A stretch of 54,443 bases of DNA from Oscillospiraceae bacterium (lineage in GTDB: Bacteria > Bacillota > Clostridia > Oscillospirales > Oscillospiraceae). This document shows, one piece after another, positions 37,531 through 45,925 of this stretch; positions within the stretch are counted from its first letter, which is position 1, and every line of letters begins with the position of its first letter. The stretch is from positions 1 through 54,443 of the forward strand of contig SVLZ01000007.1 in the NCBI GenBank assembly GCA_015067665.1, given 5' to 3'. The notes under the pieces are model-generated. The model was given only the letters and a program-made list of their open reading frames with translations, was not told the origin of the DNA and made no database searches. The position numbers were made by a program, and so were the translations under genes.

Positions 37531-37566
37531 AAATACCGCCTATGAGCCTCATAGGCGGTATTTCCC
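37531..37566 (+). terminator. Terminator of the citrate operon
   Basis: AAATACCGCCTATGAG (37531-37546) and CTCATAGGCGGTATTT (37548-37563) form a very long inverted repeat with a minimal loop, which would open to about five bases. A T-rich tail is short (TTTCCCTT). It separates icd from the ABC transporter genes. Confidence 0.85.
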
Positions 37567-37608
37567 TTAATACGATTAGAAAATTCATAAAAATTTTATA
37601 CACTCCTA

Positions 37609-37636
37609 TTGACTTGTATGCTATTCTATTTATGGA
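37609..37636 (+). promoter_or_regulatory. Possible promoter of the ABC transporter pair
   Basis: A -35 TTGACT (37609-37614) and a weak -10 TATGGA (37631-37636) with a 16-nt spacer lie in the 134-base gap between icd and the ATPase gene. The -10 is poor; the call is tentative and rests mainly on the need for a promoter after the terminator. Confidence 0.35.
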
Positions 37637-37661
37637 TATTTACGTAATGGAGCGAGAGATT

Positions 37662-38363
37662 ATGGCTTTTATAGACTTTATAGATGTAGGCAAAACCTAT
37701 AAGATGGGCGAGGTTTCCATCAATGCATTGCAGAACACCACTTTCTCGATTGAAAAAGGGGAACTGGTGGTCATTGTGGGACCCTCCGGCGCCGGCAAAA
37801 CCACACTGCTGAATATTCTTGGCGGTATGGATACCCTTAGTACCGGTAAGGTCTTTCTGGACGGACGGGAGGTTTCTGCACTTAATAAGCGGCAGCTTAC
37901 GGATTACCGTCGCGCGGATGTTGGCTTCGTTTTCCAGTTTTATAATCTGGTGGGCAATTTGACTGCCCTTGAAAACGTGGAGCTTGCGAACCAAATCAGC
38001 AAGCATCCCTTGGACGCAAAGCAAGTGCTGGAAAATGTGGGACTTTTTGACCGGATGGGCAATTTCCCAAGTCAGCTCTCCGGCGGTGAGCAGCAGCGCG
38101 TGGCTATTGCCCGTGCACTTGCGAAAAATCCTAAGCTTTTACTGTGTGACGAACCTACCGGCGCATTGGATTACCAGACCGGTAAGGCTATTTTGAAGCT
38201 TTTGCAGGACACAGCAAGAAATACGGGTATGACTGTAGTCATTATCACCCACAACAGCGCCCTGACGGCTATGGCTGATCGGGTCATTAAGGTCCGTAAC
38301 GGAACGGTACGTTCTGTAACTATGAACGAGCATCCTCAGGATATTTCGGAGATCGAGTGGTAA
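37662..38363 (+). CDS. ABC transporter ATP-binding protein (MacB/LolD type)
   Basis: This 233-residue ATPase has Walker [10 protein letters not shown] (40-48), the Q-loop FVFQFYNL, signature LSGGEQQR, Walker [13 protein letters not shown] and the H-loop VIITHN. It belongs to the group that pairs with FtsX-like permeases (MacB, LolD, BceA). GGAG sits nine bases before ATG 37662; longer in-frame starts run back into the terminator. Its stop shares one base with the permease start (TAATG), so both are made together. Substrate unknown. Confidence 0.92.
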   Translation: MAFIDFIDVGKTYKMGEVSINALQNTTFSIEKGELVVIVGPSGAGKTTLLNILGGMDTLSTGKVFLDGREVSALNKRQLTDYRRADVGFVFQFYNLVGNLTALENVELANQISKHPLDAKQVLENVGLFDRMGNFPSQLSGGEQQRVAIARALAKNPKLLLCDEPTGALDYQTGKAILKLLQDTARNTGMTVVIITHNSALTAMADRVIKVRNGTVRSVTMNEHPQDISEIEW

Positions 38364-41300
38364 TGAGAAAGAAGAATGTTTTACTGAAAAGTCTGCTGCG
38401 TACCATTCGCGGCTCTTTCGGTCGGTATGTGGCGATAATGGCCATTATCATACTGGGCAGCTCTATATTTGTAGGTCTTCTCAGTACGAAGGCGGATATG
38501 GTTGCCACAGGCCAAAAGTTTGTAAAGACGCAGAATATGTTTGATTTGCGTCTGTTATCTACTTACGGTTGGTCCCAAGATGAAGTCGATAAAGTGGCAA
38601 AAATGGCGGGTGTAAAAGACGCGGAGGGCGCAGTATCTATGGATGTGATCGCCAGCCGCAATTCTGACGAGTTGGATTCCGTTTATAAAGTGCACACCAT
38701 CCCGACCGCAATTAATAAGATCAATCTATTAGGGGGCAGAATGCCTCAAAGCCCTGATGAGTGCCTGATCGACGGTCACAATGCAACCGATAAGGTCCTT
38801 GGCAGTACCTTTATGATCTCTGAGGACAACGAGAAGGGGACACTGGATAGCTTCCATTATCGAACTTATACAGTTGTTGGCTATGTGAGTACACCCCTTT
38901 ATATGGATCTGTCCCGTGGCAGCACCAGTATTGGCAGCGGTGTTGTGAGTACCTATGTGTATCTCCCTGCTGAAGCACTCAATGTGGATTATTTCACGGA
39001 GATCGATGTAACCCTGATCGGCGACTATATGCCTTACTCGGAGGAATACGACAAGTACCTCAAGGATATGGCAGAGGAGCTTAAGGACGGTGTCACAGTC
39101 CTCGCCGGTGAGCGGTTGGTAAACCTGAAAGCGGACGCTACAAAGAAGTACGAAGAAGGCAAAGCGGAATATGAAGATGGCGTAGCCAAGTACGAAGAGG
39201 GCCGAGCGGAAGCGCTTGCGGAGTTGGATAAGGGCCTGAAGGAATTGGAAAAGGCCCAGAAAGAAATCGACGATAACCGCAAAAAGGTAGAGGAAGGTCT
39301 TGCACAGATCAAAGCCGGTCAGAAAGAGCTGGATACCCAGCGAGAAAAGCTGGATGCAGGCCGAGTTGAGTTGGCGAACACCAAAAAGGAAACATATGCC
39401 CAGTTGGCAGCGGCCTACGAGCAGCTTTTAGATGGCAGAAAGCAGGCGGTTGACGGACTTAATCAGCTTCGTGACGGCCTCAAGCAAATCGATGAGGGCC
39501 TACCCCAGTTAGACGATGGCATTGCCCAGATCGAGGACGGGCAAAAGCAGCTTGCAGACGGTCTTGATAAATTAGAGCTGGGTATCACTTTGGCAGAATT
39601 AAAAGTGAAGACCCTCACCCAGCTCTTAAACGGCGCCGGCGGTCCGGATGCGACCAATGCGGTTGCAGAAGGTCTTAAGAAGGAACTATCTACTGCCCAG
39701 GAGGAGCTGGACGGCTATCTTGCCCAAAAGGATGAGCTGATCGTAACGCAGGCAGAGCTAATTGAGCAGCTGGCCGCGCTTAAGCAGCAGCGTAGTGATT
39801 TGACTGCACAGCGCGCAGAGCTTGTTGAAACCGAAAAGACCTTGCTCCAAACCATTGAAACCATCGATGACGGTATCGTAGAGGTGCAAAACAATAAGGC
39901 GCTGGCAGACAGCAGTTTTGCGGCGGCTGAGGCGGAAATAGAAGCCGGTCGTGTGCAGCTGGAAGCTGCCCAAAAGGAACTGGACGACGGTTTGGCAGAA
40001 GCGCAAGCAGGCTTGGATGCCATCAATGCTGGACAAGACGAGCTGGATAAGGGCTGGGCAGAATATAACGAAGGCAAGGAAAAAGCGGAAGCAGAGCTTG
40101 CGGATGCAAAAAAAGAACTGGATGATGCCGGAAAAGAACTGGAAAAAGCCAAGGCAGATATTGAAGGTATGACCAGTATCGAATCCTTTATTTTGGACCG
40201 TAACACCAATGTTGGCTACTTGGCAGTGGACAATAACTCTGACATTGTTATGGGTGTTTCACGGGTATTCCCCGCATTCTTCCTCCTTGTGGCCTCTCTT
40301 GTTTGTATTACCACTATGACCCGAATGGTGGCAGAGGAGCGGACGCAGATCGGTACCTTTAAGGCCCTGGGCTACGGTGAGCGGGCAATCGTCGGCAAAT
40401 ACCTGCTGTATGCCGGCTCGGCAGCCGTGCTGGGCTGTGGCTTGGGTGTTCTGCTTGGCAGTGTGCTGTTGCCTACAATTTTGTGGGATGTGTACGGCAT
40501 TCTACTGAATGTGACACCGAACCTTGTCCTTAAGCTTGATGTTCCCCTTTGTGCTGCGGTGGTGCTAAGCTATACTGCGGCGATGTTGGCGGTGACATGG
40601 TTCTGCTGCCATAGAACGCTAAAGGAAGTACCGGCTGAGCTGATCCGTCCTAAGGCACCCACAACGGGTAAGAAGATATTTATGGAGTATCTGCCTTTCT
40701 GGAAACGCATCAGCTTCCTGAATAAGGTCATGCTTCGCAATATCTTCCGTTATCGGCAGCGGATGCTGATGATGCTCCTTGGTATTGGCGGCTGTACTGC
40801 GCTGCTGCTGACGGGCTTCGGACTGCGGGATTCTATTGTTAATACGGTGCCCCATCAGTACGGCGAGGTTGCGCTCTACGATATGGAGATCTACTTTGCC
40901 GGCGGACAGAACGAAGAAGAGCAGAAAGCCTTCCGGGAGGAATTCCGCGGAGATCTGCAGGGTGTCCATTTCTTCTATCAAACGTCTGCAGAAATCGAAT
41001 TTGATGGCTCAGCAGGTGAGCTTTCGATGATCGTTACAGACAGCGGCATCACAGAGTTTATGAACTTTAAGCAAAACGATGCGCTTTTGCCTGCGCCCGG
41101 TGCAGGTGAGGTGTACCTCACTGTGGGTATTGCGGAGAGAATGGGCATTAAGCTACACGACACCGTAAAGATTCGGGATTCCAATATGAAGGAGCTTACG
41201 CTCAAGGTCAGCGGTATCTTTATCAACAATGTGCAGAACTTTGCAATTGTTGCGCCGGAGACGGTTGCGAGCCAATGGGATCGGGTACCCAGCAGCCAGA

Positions 41301-41833
41301 TGGCTTATGCAAAGATCCGGGATTACGCAGACGGTCACGAGATCGCAGCGAGGATGTCCAAGATGGACAGCGTTATGAATGTTAACATCACCCAGGATAT
41401 GATCCATACGGTGACCAATATGCTGGAGGCGCTGGATACCATCGTTATCGTAATTGTCATCTTTGCAGCTGCGCTGGCGTTCATCGTGCTCTATAATCTG
41501 ACAAATATCAATATCAATGAGCGGATTCGAGAGATCGCAACCATTAAGGTTTTGGGATTCCGTTCTCAGGAATCTGCAGCGTACGTGTTTAAGGAAAACC
41601 TTATGCTGTCAGCAATGGGTATGGTGCTTGGTCTCTTTATGGGAAAGTGGCTTTTGGATTTTGTGGTCAGTCAAATTAAGGTGGATATTATTTGGCTGTT
41701 CCCGGTGATCAATTTCCCGTCCTATGTCTATGCCTTGGTGTTGACGATTCTGTCTGCCTTGATCGTTGACTTCTTCCTGTATTTCAAGCTGGAAAAGATC
41801 AATATGGCAGAGGCGCTGAAATCTGTTGAATAA
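38363..41833 (+). CDS. FtsX-like ABC permease with a large extracytoplasmic coiled coil
   Basis: This is a 1156-residue permease. Order: a membrane helix at about 20-42, a soluble MacB-like domain (about 43-250), a roughly 345-residue coiled coil (255-600), an FtsX core with three or four helices (about 633-755), a further soluble domain, and a final FtsX core (about 1030-1150). The coiled coil shows repeating Glu/Lys/Gly patterns such as YEEGKAEYEDGVAKYEEG and LRDGLKQIDEGLPQL, similar in style to YhgE/Pip-type repeats. Such proteins act on envelope substrates or transduce signals rather than transport bulk solutes; the actual substrate is unknown. It ends at a bidirectional terminator. Confidence 0.88.
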   Translation: MRKKNVLLKSLLRTIRGSFGRYVAIMAIIILGSSIFVGLLSTKADMVATGQKFVKTQNMFDLRLLSTYGWSQDEVDKVAKMAGVKDAEGAVSMDVIASRNSDELDSVYKVHTIPTAINKINLLGGRMPQSPDECLIDGHNATDKVLGSTFMISEDNEKGTLDSFHYRTYTVVGYVSTPLYMDLSRGSTSIGSGVVSTYVYLPAEALNVDYFTEIDVTLIGDYMPYSEEYDKYLKDMAEELKDGVTVLAGERLVNLKADATKKYEEGKAEYEDGVAKYEEGRAEALAELDKGLKELEKAQKEIDDNRKKVEEGLAQIKAGQKELDTQREKLDAGRVELANTKKETYAQLAAAYEQLLDGRKQAVDGLNQLRDGLKQIDEGLPQLDDGIAQIEDGQKQLADGLDKLELGITLAELKVKTLTQLLNGAGGPDATNAVAEGLKKELSTAQEELDGYLAQKDELIVTQAELIEQLAALKQQRSDLTAQRAELVETEKTLLQTIETIDDGIVEVQNNKALADSSFAAAEAEIEAGRVQLEAAQKELDDGLAEAQAGLDAINAGQDELDKGWAEYNEGKEKAEAELADAKKELDDAGKELEKAKADIEGMTSIESFILDRNTNVGYLAVDNNSDIVMGVSRVFPAFFLLVASLVCITTMTRMVAEERTQIGTFKALGYGERAIVGKYLLYAGSAAVLGCGLGVLLGSVLLPTILWDVYGILLNVTPNLVLKLDVPLCAAVVLSYTAAMLAVTWFCCHRTLKEVPAELIRPKAPTTGKKIFMEYLPFWKRISFLNKVMLRNIFRYRQRMLMMLLGIGGCTALLLTGFGLRDSIVNTVPHQYGEVALYDMEIYFAGGQNEEEQKAFREEFRGDLQGVHFFYQTSAEIEFDGSAGELSMIVTDSGITEFMNFKQNDALLPAPGAGEVYLTVGIAERMGIKLHDTVKIRDSNMKELTLKVSGIFINNVQNFAIVAPETVASQWDRVPSSQMAYAKIRDYADGHEIAARMSKMDSVMNVNITQDMIHTVTNMLEALDTIVIVIVIFAAALAFIVLYNLTNININERIREIATIKVLGFRSQESAAYVFKENLMLSAMGMVLGLFMGKWLLDFVVSQIKVDIIWLFPVINFPSYVYALVLTILSALIVDFFLYFKLEKINMAEALKSVE

Positions 41834-41838
41834 CAAAA

Positions 41839-41870
41839 ATTGCTCCCGGTGAAAGCCGGGAGCAATCATT
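41839..41870. terminator. Bidirectional terminator between permease and gltX
   Basis: ATTGCTCCCGG (41839-41849) and CCGGGAGCAAT (41856-41866) form an 11-bp stem with a 6-nt loop, T-rich afterward on the plus strand and preceded by CAAAA, which gives UUUUG on the minus strand. It serves the converging permease and gltX genes. Confidence 0.9.
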
Positions 41871-43514
41871 TTATAATCTGTTAATTACGTTTTGGATACG
41901 GGCGACGGTACGGTCGTAGCCAAGAATCTGCATAACGGTGTAAAGATCGGGGGAATTGGTCTTGCCGGTCACTGCCTGACGGATGAAATTGGATACATCC
42001 GCAACGGAGCCGGGGAAAGCATCGGGATCGGCTTTGTAGGCCTTCATATCGGTAGTAAAGCCAATTTCGGAAGTGATCTCCTTGACTTTGTCAAACCAAA
42101 CAGCGGAATCGTCCGAAATGTCGAACTTCTCAAGGAATTTTTGAAGCACAAGGGAAACGGTCTCGCGGCTGAACTTGGGGTCAAATTCGGGAGAAACCAA
42201 GTACTTATCGTAGAAGAAGCCCATATAGTCCTTGGCATCCTTCCAGACTGCCAAGTCCTTTCTCGGCTTCTTTCCGCCTCTGCCGATAGAAAGAATTGCG
42301 GTGGTGTATGCCGGGGCTTTTTCGAGTTCTGCCGCAAATTCGGGGTCGAATTCCTGTGCCCAGCTTAGAAGCTCTGTGTAGACCTGCTGGGCGTCCATCC
42401 GGGCGATCTCGTTCTTGGAGACATCGGTGAGCTTTGCGTAATCGAAGAGGTTGCCGGCGGGATTGAGTTTCTTGGGAGAGAACTTAAAGTCGGTAGCCGG
42501 GGCGGTGGGGTTGGCTCTGCGCCAGTCCTCGTAGTTGGAGTTTAAGAGGGTCATAATGTACTCATAAACAGCCGATACAGGGAAGCCCTCTGCTTTATAG
42601 AAGGTCAGCGCCAGCTCGGGATCCTTGCGCTTAGAGAGCTTCCGCTTGGAGGTGCCGTCCATTTTCATGAGCGGTCCGATATGGACGTACTTGGGAAGCT
42701 TGAAGCCCAATGCCTTAAACAGCTGGATGTGGAAGGGAAGTGTGGGCAGCCACTCATCACCGCGGACAACATGGGTGGTGCGCATCAGGTGGTCGTCCAC
42801 CGCATGGGCAAAGTGGTAGGTGGGAATACCGTCGGATTTGAGCAGGACGTGATCCACGTCGTTTTCGGTGATGGTCAGGTCACCCTTTACAAGGTCGTTA
42901 AACTTAAACTGGTTTGCAATATTACCGGTGCTGCGGAAGCGAAGGACCCACGGACGGCCGGCGGAAAGGGCTTCCTGTACATCCTCCATAGGGCGGTCAC
43001 GCCACATGGCATATTTTCCGTAGTAGCCGGTGGTCTCCTTGGCTGCTTCTTGCTTTTCGCGCATCTGGGAAAGCTCCTCTTCGGTGCAGAAGCAAGGATA
43101 AGCCATGCCCTGTGATACCAGCTGCTTCGCATAAACGTGATAAATGCCGGCACGCTGACGCTGGCGGTAAGGCCCGTAAAGACCGTTGTCTCCGTCGATG
43201 GTAGCGCCTTCGTCAAACTGGATGCCGTAGTGCTTCAGGGTTTCAATCAGAACCTTGACAGCACCGGGTACCTCACGCTTGGCATCGGTGTCTTCGACCC
43301 GCAGGAAGAGAACACCACCGCTTTGGTGTGCCATTCGTTCGGAGGTCAGACCCTGCACCAAATTGCCTAAGTGGACAAAACCGGTGGGGGAAGGCGCCAT
43401 ACGGGTGATGACAGCACCTTCAGGTACATTTCGCAGGGGGAATTTCTCCTCCAGCATTTCGGGTGTATCTGTTACGTTTGGAAACAGAAGCTCTGCAAGT
43501 GCTTGATAATCCAT
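41871..43514 (-). CDS. gltX: Glutamate--tRNA ligase
   Basis: GltX charges tRNA-Glu. The 547-residue class I synthetase has the HIGH-like APSPTGFVHLGN and the KMSKS-like KRKLSKRKD. The catalytic part contains WVLRFRSTGNIANQFKFND and VRGDEWLPTLPFHIQL. It is longer than the common 480-residue enzyme, as seen in some Clostridia. AGGAG lies upstream of ATG 43514 on the minus strand. No T-box leader is visible. It is divergent from trpS with back-to-back promoters. Confidence 0.95.
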   Translation of the reverse strand: MDYQALAELLFPNVTDTPEMLEEKFPLRNVPEGAVITRMAPSPTGFVHLGNLVQGLTSERMAHQSGGVLFLRVEDTDAKREVPGAVKVLIETLKHYGIQFDEGATIDGDNGLYGPYRQRQRAGIYHVYAKQLVSQGMAYPCFCTEEELSQMREKQEAAKETTGYYGKYAMWRDRPMEDVQEALSAGRPWVLRFRSTGNIANQFKFNDLVKGDLTITENDVDHVLLKSDGIPTYHFAHAVDDHLMRTTHVVRGDEWLPTLPFHIQLFKALGFKLPKYVHIGPLMKMDGTSKRKLSKRKDPELALTFYKAEGFPVSAVYEYIMTLLNSNYEDWRRANPTAPATDFKFSPKKLNPAGNLFDYAKLTDVSKNEIARMDAQQVYTELLSWAQEFDPEFAAELEKAPAYTTAILSIGRGGKKPRKDLAVWKDAKDYMGFFYDKYLVSPEFDPKFSRETVSLVLQKFLEKFDISDDSAVWFDKVKEITSEIGFTTDMKAYKADPDAFPGSVADVSNFIRQAVTGKTNSPDLYTVMQILGYDRTVARIQNVINRL

Positions 43515-43547
43515 AAAAACAAAACTCCTCTGTAAAATTTCTATAAT

Positions 43548-43576
43548 ACTATACCAAACTGTGGGCGCAATGTCAA
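43548..43576 (-). promoter_or_regulatory. Promoter of gltX
   Basis: On the minus strand: perfect -35 TTGACA (43576 to 43571), 17-nt spacer, -10 TATAGT (43553 to 43548) preceded by TGG (extended -10). The -35 boxes of gltX and trpS are eight bases apart. Confidence 0.82.
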
Positions 43577-43583
43577 TTTATCG

Positions 43584-43612
43584 TTGCGTTTTTATACGCG
43601 ATGTGATAGAAT
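43584..43612 (+). promoter_or_regulatory. Promoter of trpS
   Basis: A -35 TTGCGT (43584-43589), a 17-nt spacer and a -10 TAGAAT (43607-43612) with TGA just before it. The leader to ATG 43644 is only about 25 nt, which rules out a T-box riboswitch. Confidence 0.75.
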
Positions 43613-43643
43613 ACATACAATTATTCGGAAAGAGGCGACCGCT

Positions 43644-44657
43644 ATGGAAGAAATCGTACAAAAAAAGAGAATGTTATCCGGTATTAAGCCCTCCGGTGAT
43701 CTGACCTTGGGCTCTTATTTGGGCGCTGTGAAGAATTGGGCAGAGCGTGCGGATCAGTATGAATGTTTTTACTTTATGGCAGATCTTCACGCCATTACTG
43801 TCCGGCAGAATCCTGCAGATCTTCGCCGCCGTACCTTGGAGCAGCTTGCCCAGTACATTGCCTGCGGTTTGGATCCGGAGAAGAATACCCTCTTCATTCA
43901 AAGCCACGTCCATCAGCATGCCGAGCTGGGTTGGGTGCTGGACTGCTACTCGATGTTCGGTGAGCTGAGCCGAATGACCCAGTTTAAGGATAAGTCTGCG
44001 AAAAATGCGGACAATATCAATGCCGGTCTTTTTACTTACCCAAGCCTGATGGCAGGTGATATTTTGCTCTATCAGCCCGACCTTGTGCCTGTGGGCGAAG
44101 ATCAGAAGCAGCATGTGGAGCTGACCCACGTGATCGCCCGTCGGTTTAACAGCATCTATGGCGATGTATTTAAGATCCCTGAGCCCTTTGTACCCAAGGT
44201 GGGTGCAAGAATTATGAGCCTGACCAACCCCTTGGCAAAAATGTCCAAGTCCGAAAATGAGGATACCGGACGGGTACTGCTGATGGACGATCCTACGGTT
44301 ATTATGAAGCAGTTTAAGCGTGCGATCACCGATTCCGATACGGAAAACTGCGTCCGTTACGACAAGGAGAATAAGCCCGGCGTTGCCAACTTAATGACCA
44401 TTTACTCCGCTGTTACAGGTAAGACCTATGAGGAGATCGAGAACGAATTTATCGGCTGCGGCTACGGCAAGTTTAAGCCGGTAGTTGGCGAAGCGGTGGT
44501 GGAGCATCTGCGTCCCATCCGGGAAGAATCGGCGCGTCTTATGAAGGATAAGGCGTACTTGGAGAGCGTTTACCGCGCCGGTGCGGAAAAGGCATCCTAT
44601 GTAGCAGAAAAGACCCTCCGTAAGGTCTATAAAAAAGTCGGCTTTGTGGCAAAGTGA
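43644..44657 (+). CDS. trpS: Tryptophan--tRNA ligase
   Basis: TrpS charges tRNA-Trp. The 337-residue class I enzyme has the HIGH-equivalent KPSGDLTLGSYLGAVKNW and KMSKSENEDTG. The GEDQKQHVELT segment is diagnostic for TrpRS. I chose ATG 43644 because AGAGG lies upstream and a longer reading frame begins inside the promoter. It is followed by a terminator and the converging dus gene. Confidence 0.96.
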   Translation: MEEIVQKKRMLSGIKPSGDLTLGSYLGAVKNWAERADQYECFYFMADLHAITVRQNPADLRRRTLEQLAQYIACGLDPEKNTLFIQSHVHQHAELGWVLDCYSMFGELSRMTQFKDKSAKNADNINAGLFTYPSLMAGDILLYQPDLVPVGEDQKQHVELTHVIARRFNSIYGDVFKIPEPFVPKVGARIMSLTNPLAKMSKSENEDTGRVLLMDDPTVIMKQFKRAITDSDTENCVRYDKENKPGVANLMTIYSAVTGKTYEEIENEFIGCGYGKFKPVVGEAVVEHLRPIREESARLMKDKAYLESVYRAGAEKASYVAEKTLRKVYKKVGFVAK

Positions 44658-44662
44658 AAAAT

Positions 44663-44695
44663 TGCCGGGTACGAGCGTACCCGGCATATTTATTT
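44663..44695. terminator. Bidirectional terminator between trpS and dus
   Basis: TGCCGGGTAC (44663-44672) and GTACCCGGCA (44677-44686) form a 10-bp stem with a GAGC loop, then TATTTATTT on the plus strand and AATTTTTC on the minus strand. The arms TGCCGGGT/ACCCGGCA recur at 45621-45644, on the other side of dus. Confidence 0.88.
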
Positions 44696-45604
44696 CATTC
44701 TGGGGAGCGTTTCGAATATTTCCCGGGTAATGGTTTTGTACTCGCGAATATCTGTGCATTTACGCAGTTTTTTACCTAGCTTTTCACTATCTGGAAAAGT
44801 AGGAAGCAGATAAAACCAGTTTTCTTTCATACGGAAGAGGGCATTTCGCTCGCTACCAAATGCAGCAATGTATGTGTTTAGCAGCTCATTGTGGAATGCT
44901 TCCAAATTTTCACCGCATCGGAACATTCCCGGATTCGCAATCAGACCCCGACCAAGCATAACGGTGTTGCAAGTGGGGAATTGGACGGAAAAGCGTTCAA
45001 TATCTTGCAGAGAGAATAAATCACCGTTGTAGCAGACAGGCGCTTTTGCGTTTTCCAAGCAGTAGGAGAAGGCCTCCATATTTGGCTCGCCCTTATAAAA
45101 CTGATTGCGGACACGGCTGTGCAGCGTCAGTTCGCAGATGGGGTAGCGGTTAAAGATCTCTAAAAGGGCGGGAAACTCCTCCGGGCTTTCCACACCCAAC
45201 CGTGTTTTTACAGAAATCGGCAGGGGAGCATGGGTAAAAATTTCATCTAAGAAGCGGTCAAGGTACTCTGTGTCCCGAAGCATACCGGCGCCCTTGCCCT
45301 TGGCAAATACGGTGCCGGAGGGGCAGCCTAAGTTCAGGTTGATCTCCCCATAACCCAAGTCCCGACAGACACCGGCAAACCAAATGAAATCCTCGGCATT
45401 TTTGGTGAGTATTTGTGGAATGACGATACCTTCCAAGCTGTCTGCAGGTGGCAGCTCCCTTACTTCCTTCGGTGTCAGCGCCCGATGGACGGTAGGGGAG
45501 AAAAAGGGCGTGAAATATTTATCCACACCGGGAAAATATTTCCGGTGCAGCCTTCTGTAAATACTGTCTGTAAGACCCTCTAAAGGGGCGAAATAAATCT
45601 TCAT
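44690..45604 (-). CDS. tRNA-dihydrouridine synthase
   Basis: This 304-residue flavoprotein reduces uridines in tRNA D-loops. It has the N-terminal FAPLEGLTDSIYRRL, the catalytic cysteine in NLNLGCPSGTV, ISVKTRLG, ELTLHSRVRNQFYKG and the FMN-site GRGLIANPGMF. On the minus strand AGGAAG precedes ATG 45604; the frame stays open upstream through the folded element to 45715, but that extension has no family similarity and is rejected. The paralogue type (DusA, B or C) is not certain. Confidence 0.92.
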   Translation of the reverse strand: MKIYFAPLEGLTDSIYRRLHRKYFPGVDKYFTPFFSPTVHRALTPKEVRELPPADSLEGIVIPQILTKNAEDFIWFAGVCRDLGYGEINLNLGCPSGTVFAKGKGAGMLRDTEYLDRFLDEIFTHAPLPISVKTRLGVESPEEFPALLEIFNRYPICELTLHSRVRNQFYKGEPNMEAFSYCLENAKAPVCYNGDLFSLQDIERFSVQFPTCNTVMLGRGLIANPGMFRCGENLEAFHNELLNTYIAAFGSERNALFRMKENWFYLLPTFPDSEKLGKKLRKCTDIREYKTITREIFETLPRMK

Positions 45605-45620
45605 AAGTACTTCCTGAAAT

Positions 45621-45644
45621 TGCCGGGTGTGTGTACACCCGGCA
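45621..45644 (-). terminator. Hairpin upstream of dus, possible terminator
   Basis: TGCCGGGTGT (45621-45630) and ACACCCGGCA (45635-45644) form a 10-bp stem with a four-base loop. On the minus strand it is followed by AATTTC, a weak tail, and then by the dus ribosome-binding site. It could be a weak terminator after the rnj/folded element unit or an attenuator of dus. It closely resembles the stem at 44663-44686. Confidence 0.65.
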
Positions 45645-45648
45645 CATA

Positions 45649-45918
45649 GCCTGAGCAACATAACCCGAATCCGCCCAAGGCGGCGTCTGATTCGCTCAGA
45701 CTTCATTTTATTCATTGATGGGCGTTAGCCCATCTGCTTCATAAATTTTTGCCTGACCCAATCATCCATCCCCCTTGGGTCGTAGATTTCTGAGCTGTGA
45801 GGCCGCTCCGGGGCAAGGCAGAGCTTTGCAGGTGGGCTTTGTGCCCTCCAAAAAGTGATAACGAAGCTCCGGAGTGGTTTCGCGGCTCAGAAACGGGTTT
45901 GGGCTATATTGCTCAGGC
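45649..45918 (-). other. 270-nt folded intergenic element (structured RNA or MITE-like)
   Basis: No gene is seen in the 321 bases between dus and rnj; almost all of it is secondary structure. Ends: GCCTGAGCAACATA (45649-45662) pairs with TATATTGCTCAGGC (45905-45918), extended by ACCCG/CGGGT (45663-45667/45894-45898) after a six-base bulge. Inside are hairpins at 45671-45683, 45685-45701, 45717-45734 (7 bp) and 45755-45781 (7 bp), and a long arm closed by TTTCTGAGC/GCTCAGAAA (45787-45795/45885-45893) with inner stems CTCCGG/CCGGAG and AGCTT/AAGCT. The only faulty pair in the closing stem, 45659/45908, is C-A on the plus strand but G-U on the minus strand, favouring a minus-strand RNA. TA dinucleotides flank both ends, so a MITE-like origin is possible. 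Confidence 0.6.
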
Positions 45919-45925
45919 TAAATAT

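Noticed and set aside
45605..45715. N-terminal extension of dus through the folded element
   Set aside because: The frame is open but the 37 added residues are highly basic, have no family counterpart and overlap strong RNA structure; AGGAAG fits ATG 45604.
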